Shown here in pieces: positions 23,114-35,288 of a stretch of 64,000 bases of DNA. Origin of the DNA: Gigaspora rosea (taxonomy: Eukaryota > Glomeromycota > Glomeromycetes > Diversisporales > Gigasporaceae); the NCBI GenBank assembly GCA_003550325.1, contig QKWP01000102.1, positions 237,915 through 301,914 on the forward strand. Reading direction: 5' to 3'. The stretch's first letter is position 1; the number at the start of each line of letters is the position of its first letter. The notes under the pieces were generated by a model that worked only from the letters and a program-made list of their open reading frames with translations, had not been told where the DNA came from and searched no databases. The position numbers were made by a program, and so were the translations under genes.

Positions 23114-24508
23114 ATCACGAACACCTTATCCCTTAAATTGTTTCTTCTGCAAAATTTGCACTGAATTTTTAAATTTTGATTTGAAATTTATGTAGTACTT
23201 GTATTGCTTCAAAAAATCATGAATAATCTTAATTTATTTAAAAGTTCTATAATTTTGATTATATAAAAGCTATTATATTTTTAAATAATATAGTCGTTAT
23301 CTATTTTTTTTTAGAAAAAAAATTTATCAATTATATTGACCTTTATGAAAAATGCATATATTTGACATTTAATTACTTTTATAGACTTGTTCGTTTTGAA
23401 TGTTTTATTCAGAGGTACCGAAAAATTAATTACAATTAAATTGTATTATACATAAACAATTACCAATTATATAAAATTATCTTAAGAAAAAATTGAATTC
23501 AATTAATAACGTAATAATTGCAATTAATTGCAATTTTTGGTTTAACAACGTATGAACTTTGTCATTATACGAACATACATGTAATTGAAGATAATTGCTA
23601 CGTGTTAATGTTTTTTTTTAATATGTGCATTGCATGTATTGTATACTATATATCGATGCGTTGGTTTTATTTTTTTTATATATATATGTACGCATTGCAT
23701 GTATTGAATACTTTGTTTTTGGGCTATTGGCAGTGATCCATGAGGATATAATTTACATGGATACTTGCCGTCGGTCTAAAAAAAGCCTCTATGTAGTTTT
23801 TGTTCGTAACTTAACTTATATGTCCATTGGTTTGCACGATTTGTAAATTTGTCAGGTTTTATAAAAAAAAAAAAAGAGTGAAATCGTTTTATTATCTGAT
23901 TTCTTTATGCAATTACGTAATATTATTGATCTTTTTTTTTTAAAATACAATTTCTGATGTCACTTCTTTTATAACGAATTAATTGTCTAATTGCGTTGCG
24001 CCACAATTAATTAATTGAGTTCAAAAAATTGCAATTAATTGCCACTACAATCAATTATTCAGTAGGCCTGGTTTATTACCAAAACGATCGCCTTGACGAA
24101 CAAGCTCAAAATCGCTAGAATCTGATCACGGAATTAAAGGATTATACGATGTTAAAGTTTGAAATTTTGAGAATAGGTCAAAACTTGATATAAAATATTA
24201 ATGATCTGGTGATTTTATCAAGCTGATTATTTTGGTGATAAAATGGACCAGTCTATCAGAAGTTTATTCAATGGTAAACTATATATATTTTAATAGTAAT
24301 TTTAAAATTATTATAGATAAGCAGTGCCCACGTTATTTTATTGAATATTATGAATCACGAATAATAAAAACAACAACTTTTTTTATATACCTATACTATA
24401 TTTGATATCCAAAATATACAGTAATAAAATTCTTTTGTTTATGAACATGTGACTCTCGGAAAAATTGAGGGCATCTATATAACAGACTGCTAGGATTGCT
24501 AGATTATA
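23114..24508. other. AT-rich non-coding stretch
   Basis: Short frames at 23518-23846 are not convincing. ttgcaattaattgcaa-type motifs near 23518 and 24030 may mark ends of an element related to the one near 13285. Confidence 0.35.
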
Positions 24509-24674
24509 GCGCTTTGCAAAAAGATGTAAACATGTGATCTTAGCGATAATGATGTGAATCACTGAGAATCCAAATTGTCTGTTAATTTATACTTTCGATT
24601 GGTTACGTGTATATTTCTTTGAAATCGGTTAAAATGATCTACAGTGTTCACATCTTTTTGCAATTGCAAAGCGC
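24509..24674. mobile_element. Small MITE, 166 bp
   Basis: The ends gcgctttgcaaaaagatgta and the inverse of gcgctttgcaattgcaaaaa form the inverted repeat. A related single end lies at about 63273-63300. Confidence 0.65.
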
Positions 24675-24861
24675 AATAAATAATTCGATTAAATTTTGTG
24701 TAGAACTGAATGGTATAAATGCTATCACGTTGAGTTCAAAAAATAAAAAATAAAAAAATTGAGATTTTTGGAGTAAAGCAGCTAGATGATACAGTATGTA
24801 AATACCATAAAATACAATTGTTAATAGGATCTAGCATATTTGGATCCTTATGTTTGGGACC

Positions 24862-24980
24862 TACCGTATTTTCGCGAAATAACGCGAAGGGGGTAATTTC
24901 GAGTTTCGGCCTAAATTAAGCTTAATTCAGGCCGAGATTTTAAATAATGCTCATGCCCGTTATTTCGCGAAAATACGGTA
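24862..24980. mobile_element. Short palindromic MITE, 119 bp
   Basis: Begins taccgtattttcgcgaaata and ends with its perfect inverse (23-bp arms, TA included). The arms continue imperfectly to a centre near 24922 (ggcctaaattaagctt), so the whole unit can fold. TA flanks fit a Tc1/mariner-type target. Confidence 0.8.
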
Positions 24981-25239
24981 AACAAAAACACACCAAGAAA
25001 TCAGACACTTAGTCTTTGTGTAATTCTCTGGAAATTTAAGTGATAGATTCAATCTTATTTTTTAGTTCAAGAAGTGTGGAATAGAGAAAGACCGATAGAA
25101 GGCAATTTCTCATAACCTGTTAAAATTAACGATCAGAACTCTTCAAACAAAACATGACAAATTAACCTAGTTATTGCGAACTTTATGAAGAAACTCTCAA
25201 GAACAAACAATACAATGCTAAGAAAATGAACTGATTAAC

Positions 25240-25830
25240 CAAATTCTTTATAAACATAACGATTTCTTGCAAAGTAGTCTGGGATTAAAAGCAATATCAA
25301 AGGCTCTTTATAAAAATATTACTTTGAAATCTCTAAATCTTTCATGGAATAGTTTTAAGTCAGAAGGAGGAAAAACATTAGCAAATGCTTTTTATAAGAA
25401 CTCTACCTCAACTAAATTATATCTTGAATAGTATGATATCATAGACTCTTCACAAGAACACCACGTTGACTTTTTTGCATCCTTCTTTTAATAAAATTTA
25501 TTCTGAATAAGGAAACGTATTTGCAGAGGTCTTTGCAAAAATGTTATTATTACTTTCTTGAATAGAAAATTCATTCTGAATAAGGAAAAGTATTAGCAGA
25601 GGTCTTTGCAAAAATGTTATTATTACTTTCTTGAATAGCTCTAGTAATCACTTTGGATAAAGGATGTGCAGGGGCTATTCGCAAAACATTATTGATGACT
25701 CTTTTAAATCTTCAAATTAACCTTGAAATAATGCAAGCATTAGAAAAAGCTTTACTAAAAACATTAGGTTTTTATCGATATATAATCAAATTATGCGAAA
25801 AATTTTTAAGTCATAATAATTTATAAATAA
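25240..25830 (+). pseudogene. Leucine-rich-repeat gene remnant
   Basis: One frame (about 25270-25430) reads KALYKNITLKSLNLSWN followed by SEGGKTLANAFYKNST, two ribonuclease-inhibitor-type LRR units, then stops. Downstream, a segment of about 65 bp (25500-25565 and 25574-25638) is directly duplicated and encodes broken LRR-like pieces with in-frame stops. LRR proteins of this type are common in the group; this copy is dead. Confidence 0.6.
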
Positions 25831-26759
25831 ATAAAATACAGTAATTTAATAAAACCATATATATGTTATTGTAAAGGAAGGTTCTATTTCTAAGGTCATT
25901 TTCAAAAATAGTGATAATTATGAATTTCATTTTGTAAACGCGCAACAATTAGAATAGGTCAGCAACAACACCAGGGCGTAGGATCGATTTTCCGGTCACG
26001 TTTATACTATTTTTAATACGTTTTTTTAAACTAAATTAAATAATTTTGGAGCTTAATTTCTCTATAATTTGTAATTCAAATTTAATAAAATTTATAAAGT
26101 ATATTTATTATATTTACACTAATTTTTAAATTAAAAAAGTTATATATTTATTAAAGATTAAAATATTACTATAATATAAAAATAAAAATAATATAAATAA
26201 TTAATTTCAAAGATATTCTATTAAATATAAAAAAATTACATACCGGTATATACTATTAATAATTTATTATAGTAAAAACTTGTTTTAAATTTGGTGAGCA
26301 AATTTTTTCACACCGGACCACATACTATTTGAAAAGTGAAGGTGATGATGATGTATACAACTTGTACTGACTTAAATTATTAAAATATTTGCGATTAATA
26401 TGGATGTAATTTAAACTATTACTCACTGCAGAATTATATACATCATGTTACCAAACATCCAATGATCAACTTGAATACACATTCCAATAAGATTCAAGAG
26501 ATTGTACACCTGTTAACCATACACTTCGTACTTCGTACTACGTTCCTGGTATAATATAGACGGACACATCATAGAGATTTAATAGTATAATATAGATACT
26601 GTATATAGATAGATATAGATATAGATGTAGATATAGATATAGATAGATAGAGATAGATAGATAGAAATTTGTATAACCAAAGTAAATAAATAAAAATTGT
26701 ATTGGTAAATCGTGATATCCAACCATTTTTTTAAATTTTTTTTTTATTTACTGAACCAA
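25831..26759. repeat. Non-coding stretch with atagat microsatellite
   Basis: A (gatata)/(gata) microsatellite spans about 26570-26665 shortly before the Sel1 start. An unpaired stretch near 26293-26330 resembles the right end of the nested element at 782-1382. No gene seen. Confidence 0.5.
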
Positions 26760-27155
26760 ATGGAAAACGAGGAAATAACACAAATTACCGATGTTTTTGA
26801 TCAATTAAATTTCGATAGCAGTCAAAAATTGGCGGATACAACTGATCCAAACAGAAATTATTCGCTTGGATATTGTTACGAATATGGAATAGGAATTAAA
26901 AAGGATGAAAAAAAAGCATTTACATATTATCAAAAATCAGCAAACATGAATAATTCTAACGGAATGTACCAAGTTGGTTATTGTTATTATTTAGGAATTG
27001 GAGTCGAAATCGATAAACATAAAGCGTTTGCATATTATCTGAAATCCGCAGAGGCAGGTAATCCCACGGGAATTAGAAAAACTGCCATTTGTTATTTTTA
27101 TGGAATTGGCGTGGAAGAAGATTTTAATAAATTTTCTGAATGGCTAAAAAAGTAA
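26760..27155 (+). CDS. Short Sel1-repeat protein
   Basis: 131 residues from the ATG at 26760 (MENEEITQ); the frame is open upstream to 26712, but that part is T-rich and Phe-rich and looks untranslated. Three Sel1 repeats are visible: YSLGYCYEYGIGIKKDEKKA, then MYQVGYCYYLGIGVEIDKHK, then a third ending WLKK. Related proteins in this group usually have a longer N-terminal part; here it is only about 35 residues, so this may be a shortened copy. No introns needed. A tandem minisatellite begins just downstream. Confidence 0.7.
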   Translation: MENEEITQITDVFDQLNFDSSQKLADTTDPNRNYSLGYCYEYGIGIKKDEKKAFTYYQKSANMNNSNGMYQVGYCYYLGIGVEIDKHKAFAYYLKSAEAGNPTGIRKTAICYFYGIGVEEDFNKFSEWLKK

Positions 27156-27224
27156 TTAATTTATATTTCTTGTTACAATGTTTGTAGTTTATTTAAAGAT
27201 TTCTTACACAATTTTAATTATCAG

Positions 27225-28385
27225 GGAGTAAGCATAAAGAGCATTTTTTGATCCATTTATCTGCAATTTAAGCTCATAAATACGTATTTATTGTTTGTGC
27301 TATTTTAGCCCGTAAGTATAAAGAACATTTTAATAATTTTACTACATAAATACTCATTTATCATTAGGTACAATTCATTTCATCCGCATTAATTTAGTTA
27401 GTGAGTATAAAGAACATTTAATAATTTTACGAAACAAAAACTGCAAAACAAGTTCACAAAACAAGTTCATAAGTACTTATTTACCATTACGTACAATTCA
27501 TTTCATTCAGCTCGTGAGTATAAAGAACATTTGATAAGTTTACGAAATAAAAACTGCAAAACAAGTTCATAAAACAAGTTCATAAATACTTATTTACCAT
27601 TACGTACAATTCATTTCACTCAGCTCGTGAGTATAAAGAACATTTAATAATCTTACGAAATAAAAATTGCAAACCAAGTTCACAAAACAAGTTTATAAAT
27701 ACTTATTTACCATTACGTACAATTCATTTTATTCAGTGAGTGAGTATAAAGAATATTTAATAATTTTACGAATAAAAACTGTAAAACAAGTTCACAATAC
27801 AAGTTCATAAATACTTATTTACCATTATGTATACGTACAATTCATTTCATTCGCATTAATTTAGCGTGTGAGTATAATGAACATTTAATAATTTTACGAA
27901 ATAAAAACTGCAAAACTAGTTCACAAAACAAGTTCACAAAACAAGTTCATAAATACTTATTTACCATTACGTACAATTCATTTCATTCATATTAATTTAG
28001 TTTGTGAGTATAAAGAACATTTAATAATTTTACGAAATAAAAACTGCAAAACAAGTTCATAAATACTTATTTACCATTACGTACAATTCATTTCATTCGC
28101 ATTAATTTAGTGGGTGAGTATAAAGAACATTTAATAATTTTACGAAATAAAAACTGCAAAACAAGTTCACAAAACAAGTTTATAAATACTTATTTACCAT
28201 TACGTACAATTCGTTTCATTCGCATTAATTTAGTCGGTGAGTATAAAGAAGAACATTAATAATTTTACGAAATAAAAACTGCAAAACAAGTTCACAAAAC
28301 AAGTTCATAAATACTTATTTACCATTACGTACAATTCATTTCATTCGCATTAATCATTTCATTTCATTCATATTAATTTAGTCGG
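27225..28385. repeat. Minisatellite, about ten units of 105-136 bp
   Basis: Each unit starts gtgagtataaagaacattta, continues with a block including acgaaataaaaactgcaaaa, then one to three aacaagttcacaaa sub-repeats, and ends with taccattacgtacaattcat and, in most, cattaatttagt. Length differences come mostly from the sub-repeat number. The first two units are degenerate. The array fills the gap between the Sel1 gene and the kinase and ends about 40 bp before the kinase ATG. Confidence 0.9.
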
Positions 28386-28421
28386 TAAATATAAAACTCA
28401 TTAACATTCGAACTAAAATTT

Positions 28422-29812
28422 ATGCGAAATATAAATTATTTTATATTATATAGAAATTCTAAATATGGAAAATGTGCACTTTGTAATGAAGATAACACTC
28501 GACCTGCATGGTGTCAATCATGCGATCCTGACATAGTAACAAGGTGGACAAGTAGAAATAAGTATATTGACGACTGTATGAAAACGTCCCAACTTAGAGC
28601 CTGGAAATATGAAAATGTGATTGAATGGATTCCGTTTGATAGATTGTCTGATGTTAAAGAAATCGGTAAAGGGGGATTTGGATCTGTATATTCAGCAACC
28701 TGGTTGGATGGCATACGAAAAGTTGATAAAATTAATTACGACAATGCTTATGGATATATCTACAAAAGAGCGCGTGAACCATCTAGCACCGTTGCACTCA
28801 AGACGTTGACTGGTTCTATGGAAAACAATAATGATTTTCTAAAAGAAGTAAGTTAATTTATTGTTTTAATTATTTATTTAATAGTTAGTTGTTTGAACTA
28901 AATTCTTGTTTGAACCTTAAGTTTAAAAGTCTTATGAAATGTACACTAAATTATAATAAAATGCTTGCAATATATGGATTAACTCAAAATACACAAACAA
29001 ATGAATACTTAATAGTATTTCAGTATGCTAATGATGGGAGTCTTTATAAATACTTAAGAAAAAAATTTTAACGCACTTACATGGGAAACTAAATTGCAAA
29101 TACTTCAAGATATTTCACTTAAGTTAGAAAGTATTCACAGATGTGCATACATTCATGCTGACTTTCATAGTGGCAACATTTTGCAAGATCAACAATCTTA
29201 TATTGCAGATTTAGGATTATCGAAAAAGAATGATGAAAATGATTCAGAAGATAATATTTATGGGGTTATGCCTTATGTTGCTCCAGAAGTTTTATTAGGT
29301 CAAAAGTTTACAAAAGCTGCTGATATTTATGGTCTTGGAGTTATTATGTCAGAGATGTCAACTGGACAAAGACCTTTTGATGATTATGAATTTGATCACA
29401 AACTTGCAATAAAAATTTGCAAAGGATTACGACCAGAGTTTGCATCTGGAACTCCTAAATGCTACATTGAATAAGCTAATGAATGTATGAATTCTGATCC
29501 ACAAAAACGGCCTAGTGCTATCGATGTTCGTAATACAATATATGATTTGCTTTTTAACGGTGAAATTCAAAAGCAATTCTTAGAAGCAGATAAGAGTATT
29601 AAATCATTACAAATATCAAAGCATTCTGATGAAATGTATACTAGCAAAATCATTAGTACCAAACTAATTATAGAAGCAATTAAAGGTATTTATTTTTATC
29701 TAATATACTAAAATTATGTTATATTTTATTTATAAATAATATTTTTTATTGTAATTCATTTCAAACTCAAGCTGATTCTTCTCAAGTAAATCTTGATATA
29801 ACTAAACTTTGA
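28422..29812 (+). pseudogene. TKL-type protein kinase, two lesions
   Basis: The first exon (28422-28847) encodes a cysteine-rich leader (GKCALCNEDNTRPAWCQSCD), EWIPFDRLSDVKEI, glycine loop GKGGFGSVY and VALK lysine. After a 74-bp intron (28848-28921) come the catalytic loop HADFHSGN, magnesium motif DLG (ADLGLSKK), APE and a C-lobe up to DPQKRPS. A last exon (29772-29812) follows a second intron (29686-29771). Two lesions break it: one extra base in the A/T run near 29060-29071 shifts frame, and a TAA stands at 29472-29474 where relatives, as I recall them, have Leu. Catalytic residues are otherwise kept, so this is a young pseudogene or carries sequencing errors. The family is hugely expanded in Rhizophagus. 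Confidence 0.8.
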
Positions 29813-30853
29813 AAATTCTGTATGTATGCAACTAATAAATCTATATTTCTATTTTACAATTTATAAATAGTAACAATTAAATTTGTATCTTAAAAATTAA
29901 AATTAATTTGAAGGGTATTGTAAATGTGGTATTAAAACCTATTAGATTAAATAGTTGGATTATTTGATAATTATTTTAGAAGAGTTATTTTGCAATCTTT
30001 TATTATATTATAATTATTATGCTTATTAAATTATTATTATAACAAATAATACTCATATATTATCTAAAATTTTTAAATAGTTTATTATATTGCACAGTGC
30101 TACATGCTACCCATGTGATTAGTGATTGAGTACACACATAGTAATCAAATATATTGATCAAATGTTATAATATAATTAAGGGTAGGGTGTATATAGATCA
30201 TTTTTATATAATCTGCATGGTATTTCGGGTTTTATATATACAATAAAAATTTGCTACAAGTAAAACTTTTCATAACTACAACCATGATTTATCAGAATTT
30301 GGTAGTATGCAAATTAGAACTTTTTATTTAATGAATTGAAAATTCCAAACTTGTTTCATTTAAGGAAAATCCATTTTACTATATTGCCAAATTTTCCTGG
30401 ATGCCCTGTAATTTTTTGGTTACACAAACTAACCAAATTTTTTTTAGATTCTAGAAATAAATCATACCCAATTAGATTTGAGTTTTTTATAATAATAACC
30501 CTGTAACAAATGACATACTATGCTGATAATTTTAGTAATTAACTTGTATTGAAAAGAGAAATAACAGTGGCAGAACCTATTCTAATCTCCAAAGATCAGA
30601 TGTGCATTAGCATTTGTACTTGCAGGAACACTTTGTGAGTTGTAATATGAATCAGAGATCAGAAAGCATCTTACTTAAATATCTTTGATATTCCTTAAAC
30701 CATTTAGTAGCCAAATATAGATGCTTAAATTTTTTTGCTATATTTTTTTAAATACTTAAAATTTTATTAAGCTTAGCTCCTATTTCTAAGCTAAAATAAA
30801 AATATAGTATATAATTAATTAATAATAATAATTTTAAAAATTTAATAATTTAG
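29813..30853. other. AT-rich stretch with a piggyBac-like end
   Basis: TTAA followed by gggtagggtgtatatagatc near 30178-30201 matches the TTAA-flanked family end at 16190; no partner end was found. Otherwise no feature visible. Confidence 0.4.
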
Positions 30854-31142
30854 CATGAGTGCACTCTATAAGATTTGTATAATATAAAATCAAAACACCA
30901 AAATAGCCTTTTTTTTGTTTAGTTAAAATTAGGATGAAATTAGAGTAATTCATAGACAAGAAAAAATTTTATAGTAAAATTTTGTAAAAATTTTTTGTTA
31001 GAGCATAAAGAGTAGTTTTATAAACAAAATTATAAGTCACAAGCAATTTTTTAAAATAATAATATTTTTTTGATTTTATATTAAATCTGATCCTACAGTT
31101 TGATTAGTTTTTTTGGATGAGTGTTATAACACACATGTGCTA
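30854..31142. mobile_element. Core-sharing MITE (ends approximate)
   Basis: Ends gcatgagtgcactctata and a related inverse near 31142 (gcacatgtgtgttata). The interior is the shared core in reverse orientation (ttatagtaaaattttgtaaa then ttgttagagcataaagagta). The target duplication was not resolved. Confidence 0.55.
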
Positions 31143-31936
31143 AATATATAAACCTAATTTTAAAATAATTCAATACTATTAAAGATATTAACTTTTGAAT
31201 AGAGAATTGCTATTGGCACTATGGATTTTTGCTATTCACACTATGCCATATATAAATTAATTCAATTTTGTTACTTAAATATTTTAACTTTTAAAAATTT
31301 TATTAATATTATCTCTATAAGTTCTTGATCAAATTTAATTAAAATTTTTTATTTGAATTTTATGAATACATAGAATTAAATAAAAAATTTTTTACCAAAT
31401 TTGGTTAAGAACTCATAAAGATATTTTTGATGAAAATCTGTAAACAATTTCAATACAGCCTCTTTGTAATATATGTTTTTTGCTTTTCAAAATAGCCCAC
31501 AATTCAGTAATGATCTATGAAATATTGTGTTATGCTAGTCTAAAAACATTTACTAATCAAACTTGTAGCAATATCTTCAACTTGTAGAATCACAATTTTT
31601 ATAAAAATATTATAAACTTATAAAGATATTAACATTTTTGTAAATTCAGATACATTAATATTTTTGCAGAATTTTCTCTTGAATTTGACTACTTTTAGAA
31701 AGATTTTTTAAATGAAATTTCAAATACACTACTAAGTAAGTAGATTTCTTAGGTATTCAAGAGTCTACCATAAAAATTTAGTTTAAACAAATCAATAGTA
31801 ATAGAGATATTTGAATTTTTCATTTTGCAACTTATTTTGAATTTCTTTTGTAAATGTTTTTGAATAAAAAAAATTTTTTATCAAGAATATCTTATGAGTT
31901 CTTGACCAAATTTGATAAATTTTTTATTTTAATTCT

Positions 31937-32287
31937 GAGTTTATTTATATGTACCCTAAGGTACATGTACCCTATCATGTGACTTATATAGATCACATAA
32001 AATTTAAGATCAGATGTAACATTACACAATCAGAGAAATTCAAAACAAACGTTTGTTTTGACAAAAATCGCTTATTTCACAAGAAATTGTATACTAAATA
32101 ACCTTCTGTGCATTAATAAAAAGATTTCCTTGAGCAATTTTACTATGTAATAGCCAAGCCCTAACCCTAACATAGTTCTCACTCTAACTCTAACCTATAT
32201 CAGTATTACAGTTTTTGTAATATTGCATGATCAAAATAAAGGGTACAAAAAATTTAATGTACCCTATGGGTACATTTACATTAATTC
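31937..32287. mobile_element. Core-sharing MITE, 351 bp, exact 9-bp duplication
   Basis: Flanked by identical tttaattct at 31928-31936 and 32288-32296. The ends gagtttatttatatgtaccc and inverse-like gaattaatgtaaatgtaccc form the inverted repeat. The interior holds ttaagatcagatgtaacatt and agccctaaccctaacat, parts of the shared core. Confidence 0.85.
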
Positions 32288-32477
32288 TTTAATTCTACAA
32301 ATCTATAGAATTCAAATAAAAAAATTTACTCAAATTTGGTCAAAAACTCATTGAAATATCTTTAATAAAAGTTCTTGTAAACAATTTCAATACAGCTTTT
32401 TTGTCTAAAACTTTATTAATCAAACTTGTAGAATTTCAATCTTTATAAAAAAATATTAAAACTCATAGAGATATTAA

Positions 32478-33091
32478 CTATAGATGCTGGTGAAATTAAA
32501 TCAGAGTGGTGAAATGATTTCACCATTTCACCAATCACCAATCAGTAATGGTAAAACTGGTGTAACTGGTGAATTGGTGTAATTGGTGTAATTGGTGAAT
32601 TGGTGAATTGGTGAATTGGTGAAATGGTGAAATGGTGAATTGGTGAATTGGTGGAATAGTGAAACAGCAGAATGGTGTAATAGTAAATTTCCAGAGTCTG
32701 GAATTATTTCAGCCTGGAATTCAGTTAGGTTTTTGTTCAAGTTTTTACATTTTATGTTTTTACAGGCACACTTTGAGGTTAGAACTATTAACCGTTTATA
32801 GGACTGAGCAAATTCACCAATTCACCATTTCACCAATTCACCATTTCACCAATTCACTGTTTCACCAATTCACCAATTCACTATTTCATCATTTCACCAA
32901 TTCACCATTTCACCAATTCAATTCACTATTTCACCAATTCAACAATTCACCAATTCACAATTTCACCAATTTTACCAATTCACCAATTCACCAATTTCAC
33001 CAATTCACCAAAATAAAATTTTGGTGTAATTCTGGTGAAACTATTTCACCATTTCACCTGGTGAAATGGTTTAATTTCACTAGCATCTATA
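32478..33091. mobile_element. Foldback element of ggtgaatt/aattcacc tandem repeats
   Basis: Ends tatagatgctggtgaaatta and the inverse of tatagatgctagtgaaatta. Inside, the left part (32505-32660) is tandem ggtgaatt-type units and the right part (32810-33075) is the complementary aattcacc-type units, so the element can form a large variable hairpin. Flanked by atattaa (32471-32477 and 33092-33098). A reduced relative lies at 58960-59068. Frames over the repeats encode only repetitive peptide and are not genes. Confidence 0.8.
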
Positions 33092-33098
33092 ATATTAA

Positions 33099-34080
33099 AA
33101 TTTTTTTCAGTTACAAGGTGAGGTCATGCCTCGGTCTTTTTATTAAGCATAGTTATTATTACAACAGCCCAGATATATTGTATTGGATAACTACAACTAC
33201 CAAGTACCGAAACTTAGACTATTTTATCTACGACCTAAACCTATCAGAGTATCCAATATGTCTCACTCATATACTCAACCTGGTTTTTGCACCTTACTTG
33301 TCCACTAATAGTACCTGTAGTGCTGCTGCTGCCAGGTTCATATCTCAAGCCACTTTTTAAATGCTGCCGCAACCTGATCCATATCTCAAGCCACTACCTT
33401 CTTACTAGTATTTATAGCACGATACATGCCCTTACAAAGTTCACCAACCCCAGTACTTCTCCTGTTCCTCTTCTGGTTACTTTCTATTGCTTTCTTTACC
33501 CCTACTTCACTTTCTTTCCCCGGTTACATTCCTACTCCCAATCTGAGGACCCAGAAGAAGTGGTCTGCCATTGGCGAACCCAATGGTCTCCCTCTCCTTG
33601 GTACATGCTTCTGTAACACATGTCCTTTTCCTCTGGTGCGACTCCAGCGGCCTGATTGGTAGAGCCCTGCCATAGGCTATTTTTCATAAGTTTGCTTCCA
33701 GTCAGTCTGCTTCTCGGTCAGTTTGCTTCAGGTCCATTCCCATCCGATTTCTGTTTTAAGTAATGTTGAAAGTTGGCTACCTCTTTGCTCGGATCTTGCC
33801 AAGTATGGTTTCCTTTTGTTCTATGGTTCTGTGCATAACACAGCACCTGCGCTCCCCAGGATCTATGCACCCCAATTCTGTGTGTAATACAGCACCAGAG
33901 CTCCCAATACGAGTTGGTATAACCCAGAAAACAGATTTGTACATACGAGTTCAGAGTCCAGGTTACCGTAATGCAGGTAAATTTTCAAAATCGTCTCTTG
34001 GTGGGATTTGAACTCTGTACCTTTTGTTACAACTACTTGGGGGTGACAACAACCAACTAACACTATGTCGCCACACCCTA
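33099..34080 (-). mobile_element. tRNA-headed SINE-like retroelement
   Basis: Read on the minus strand, it starts tagggtgtggcgacatagtg (A-box-like tggcgacatagtg) and carries agttcaaatcc, a good B-box match, about 60 bp on; both are pol III promoter features of a tRNA-derived head. It runs toward a short T tract (A tail on the minus strand) at about 33099. The 11-bp gagatattaac occurs at 34081-34091 and 32468-32478, consistent with a target duplication later split by the foldback element. The upper 300 bp match 46150-46510, and 33116-33260 resembles 37455-37640. GC-rich for this window. Confidence 0.7.
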
Positions 34081-34483
34081 GAGATATTAACATTTTTGTA
34101 ACTTCAGATGTATAATGTTTTTACTAAATTTTTATTTGACTTTAACTACTTTCAGAAGGATTTTCTTTAAATCAAAGCTCAAAAATGCTACTAAATAAGT
34201 AGATTTCTTAGGTATTTGAAAGTTTACTATAAAAATTTTGACTCAAAAGTTCAATATTAATTAGATTTTTGTTTACTTTTATATTTGAATTTCTCTGTAA
34301 TAAAAATGATAAAAAAATTATAGTACCTACTCTAATTTTTACAAGTTCAAATGAAACAAGTTACTGTATACTAACAAAATTAATAAGAAATAGTTTAAAA
34401 TTTTACTTTTTAAAATTTTAAGTTATTTGTTAATATTCATTCTATAATAGCTTTTTTTCTTGGTATAGCTTTTTTGTAATATA

Positions 34484-34710
34484 TGTCACGGCTAATACTG
34501 AAGTTGGCTGATACTGAAGCTTTGACCTATTTTGTTATAAAATTTTAAAATTTTTTTTGAATGTTTTTTTTACTTTTGTCTTATAAGCTTAGGATAGAGT
34601 TTGGGTGTAGATTTTATATTTATTGAGTATATGTGGATTTTAGCAGGCTTATAGTTTCCAATCGAGACCCTGAGCTTCAGCATCAGCCAACTTCAGCATC
34701 AGCTATGACA
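34484..34710. mobile_element. MITE, 227 bp, 5-bp duplication
   Basis: Ends tgtcacggctaatactgaag and the inverse of tgtcatagctgatgctgaag; arms contain the doubled motif gctgatgctgaag. Flanked by atata on both sides. It is an inverted-orientation sister of 37684-37912. Confidence 0.8.
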
Positions 34711-35288
34711 ATATATATTTTTGATAATTGAAAAATTTTTTATCAAAAATATCTCTATAAGTTTTGACCAAATTCAATAAAAATTTTTTTATTTGAATTC
34801 TAAATATTTGTAGAATTAAAATAAAAAAATTTATCAATTCAGTCAAGAACTTATAAATATAACTTTGATAAAAGATTTTTTCTATTTTTAAAAATATATA
34901 TTATGCACCAAAATTGTTTATCAGAAAAACCTGAATCTAGTTGTAAAATAAAAAAACTAAATATCTTTGTCAATATTGCTAAAATTTTTAAAGTAGACTC
35001 TTGAACACCTAAGAAATCTATTTACTTAGTGTATTTCTAAAATTTTATTTAAAAAAAACCCTTCTGAAAGCAATCAAATTTGATAGAAAATTCTGCAAAA
35101 ATGTTATACATCTGAATTTACAAAAATATTAATTCTCTATGATATGAGTTTCTAATAATTTTCTATAAAAATTGAGATTCTACAAGTTGAAAATAGCACT
35201 ACAAGTTTAATTAGTAAATAATTTTGATTAGTATAACAGAATATTTAATAAATCATTACAAATTGTAAGTTATTTTAAAAAAACAATA

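Noticed and set aside
27225-28385. CRISPR-like array
   Set aside because: Units are whole-length tandem repeats with no unique spacers, in a eukaryotic context.
32155-32175. Interstitial telomere from chromosome fusion
   Set aside because: Only two copies of ccctaa, and the same motif sits at the same place in several MITEs, so it belongs to the element.
32659-33662. Frames over the ggtgaatt arrays and the SINE-like element
   Set aside because: The peptides only translate tandem repeats or cross a retroelement in an arbitrary frame; no conserved motif.
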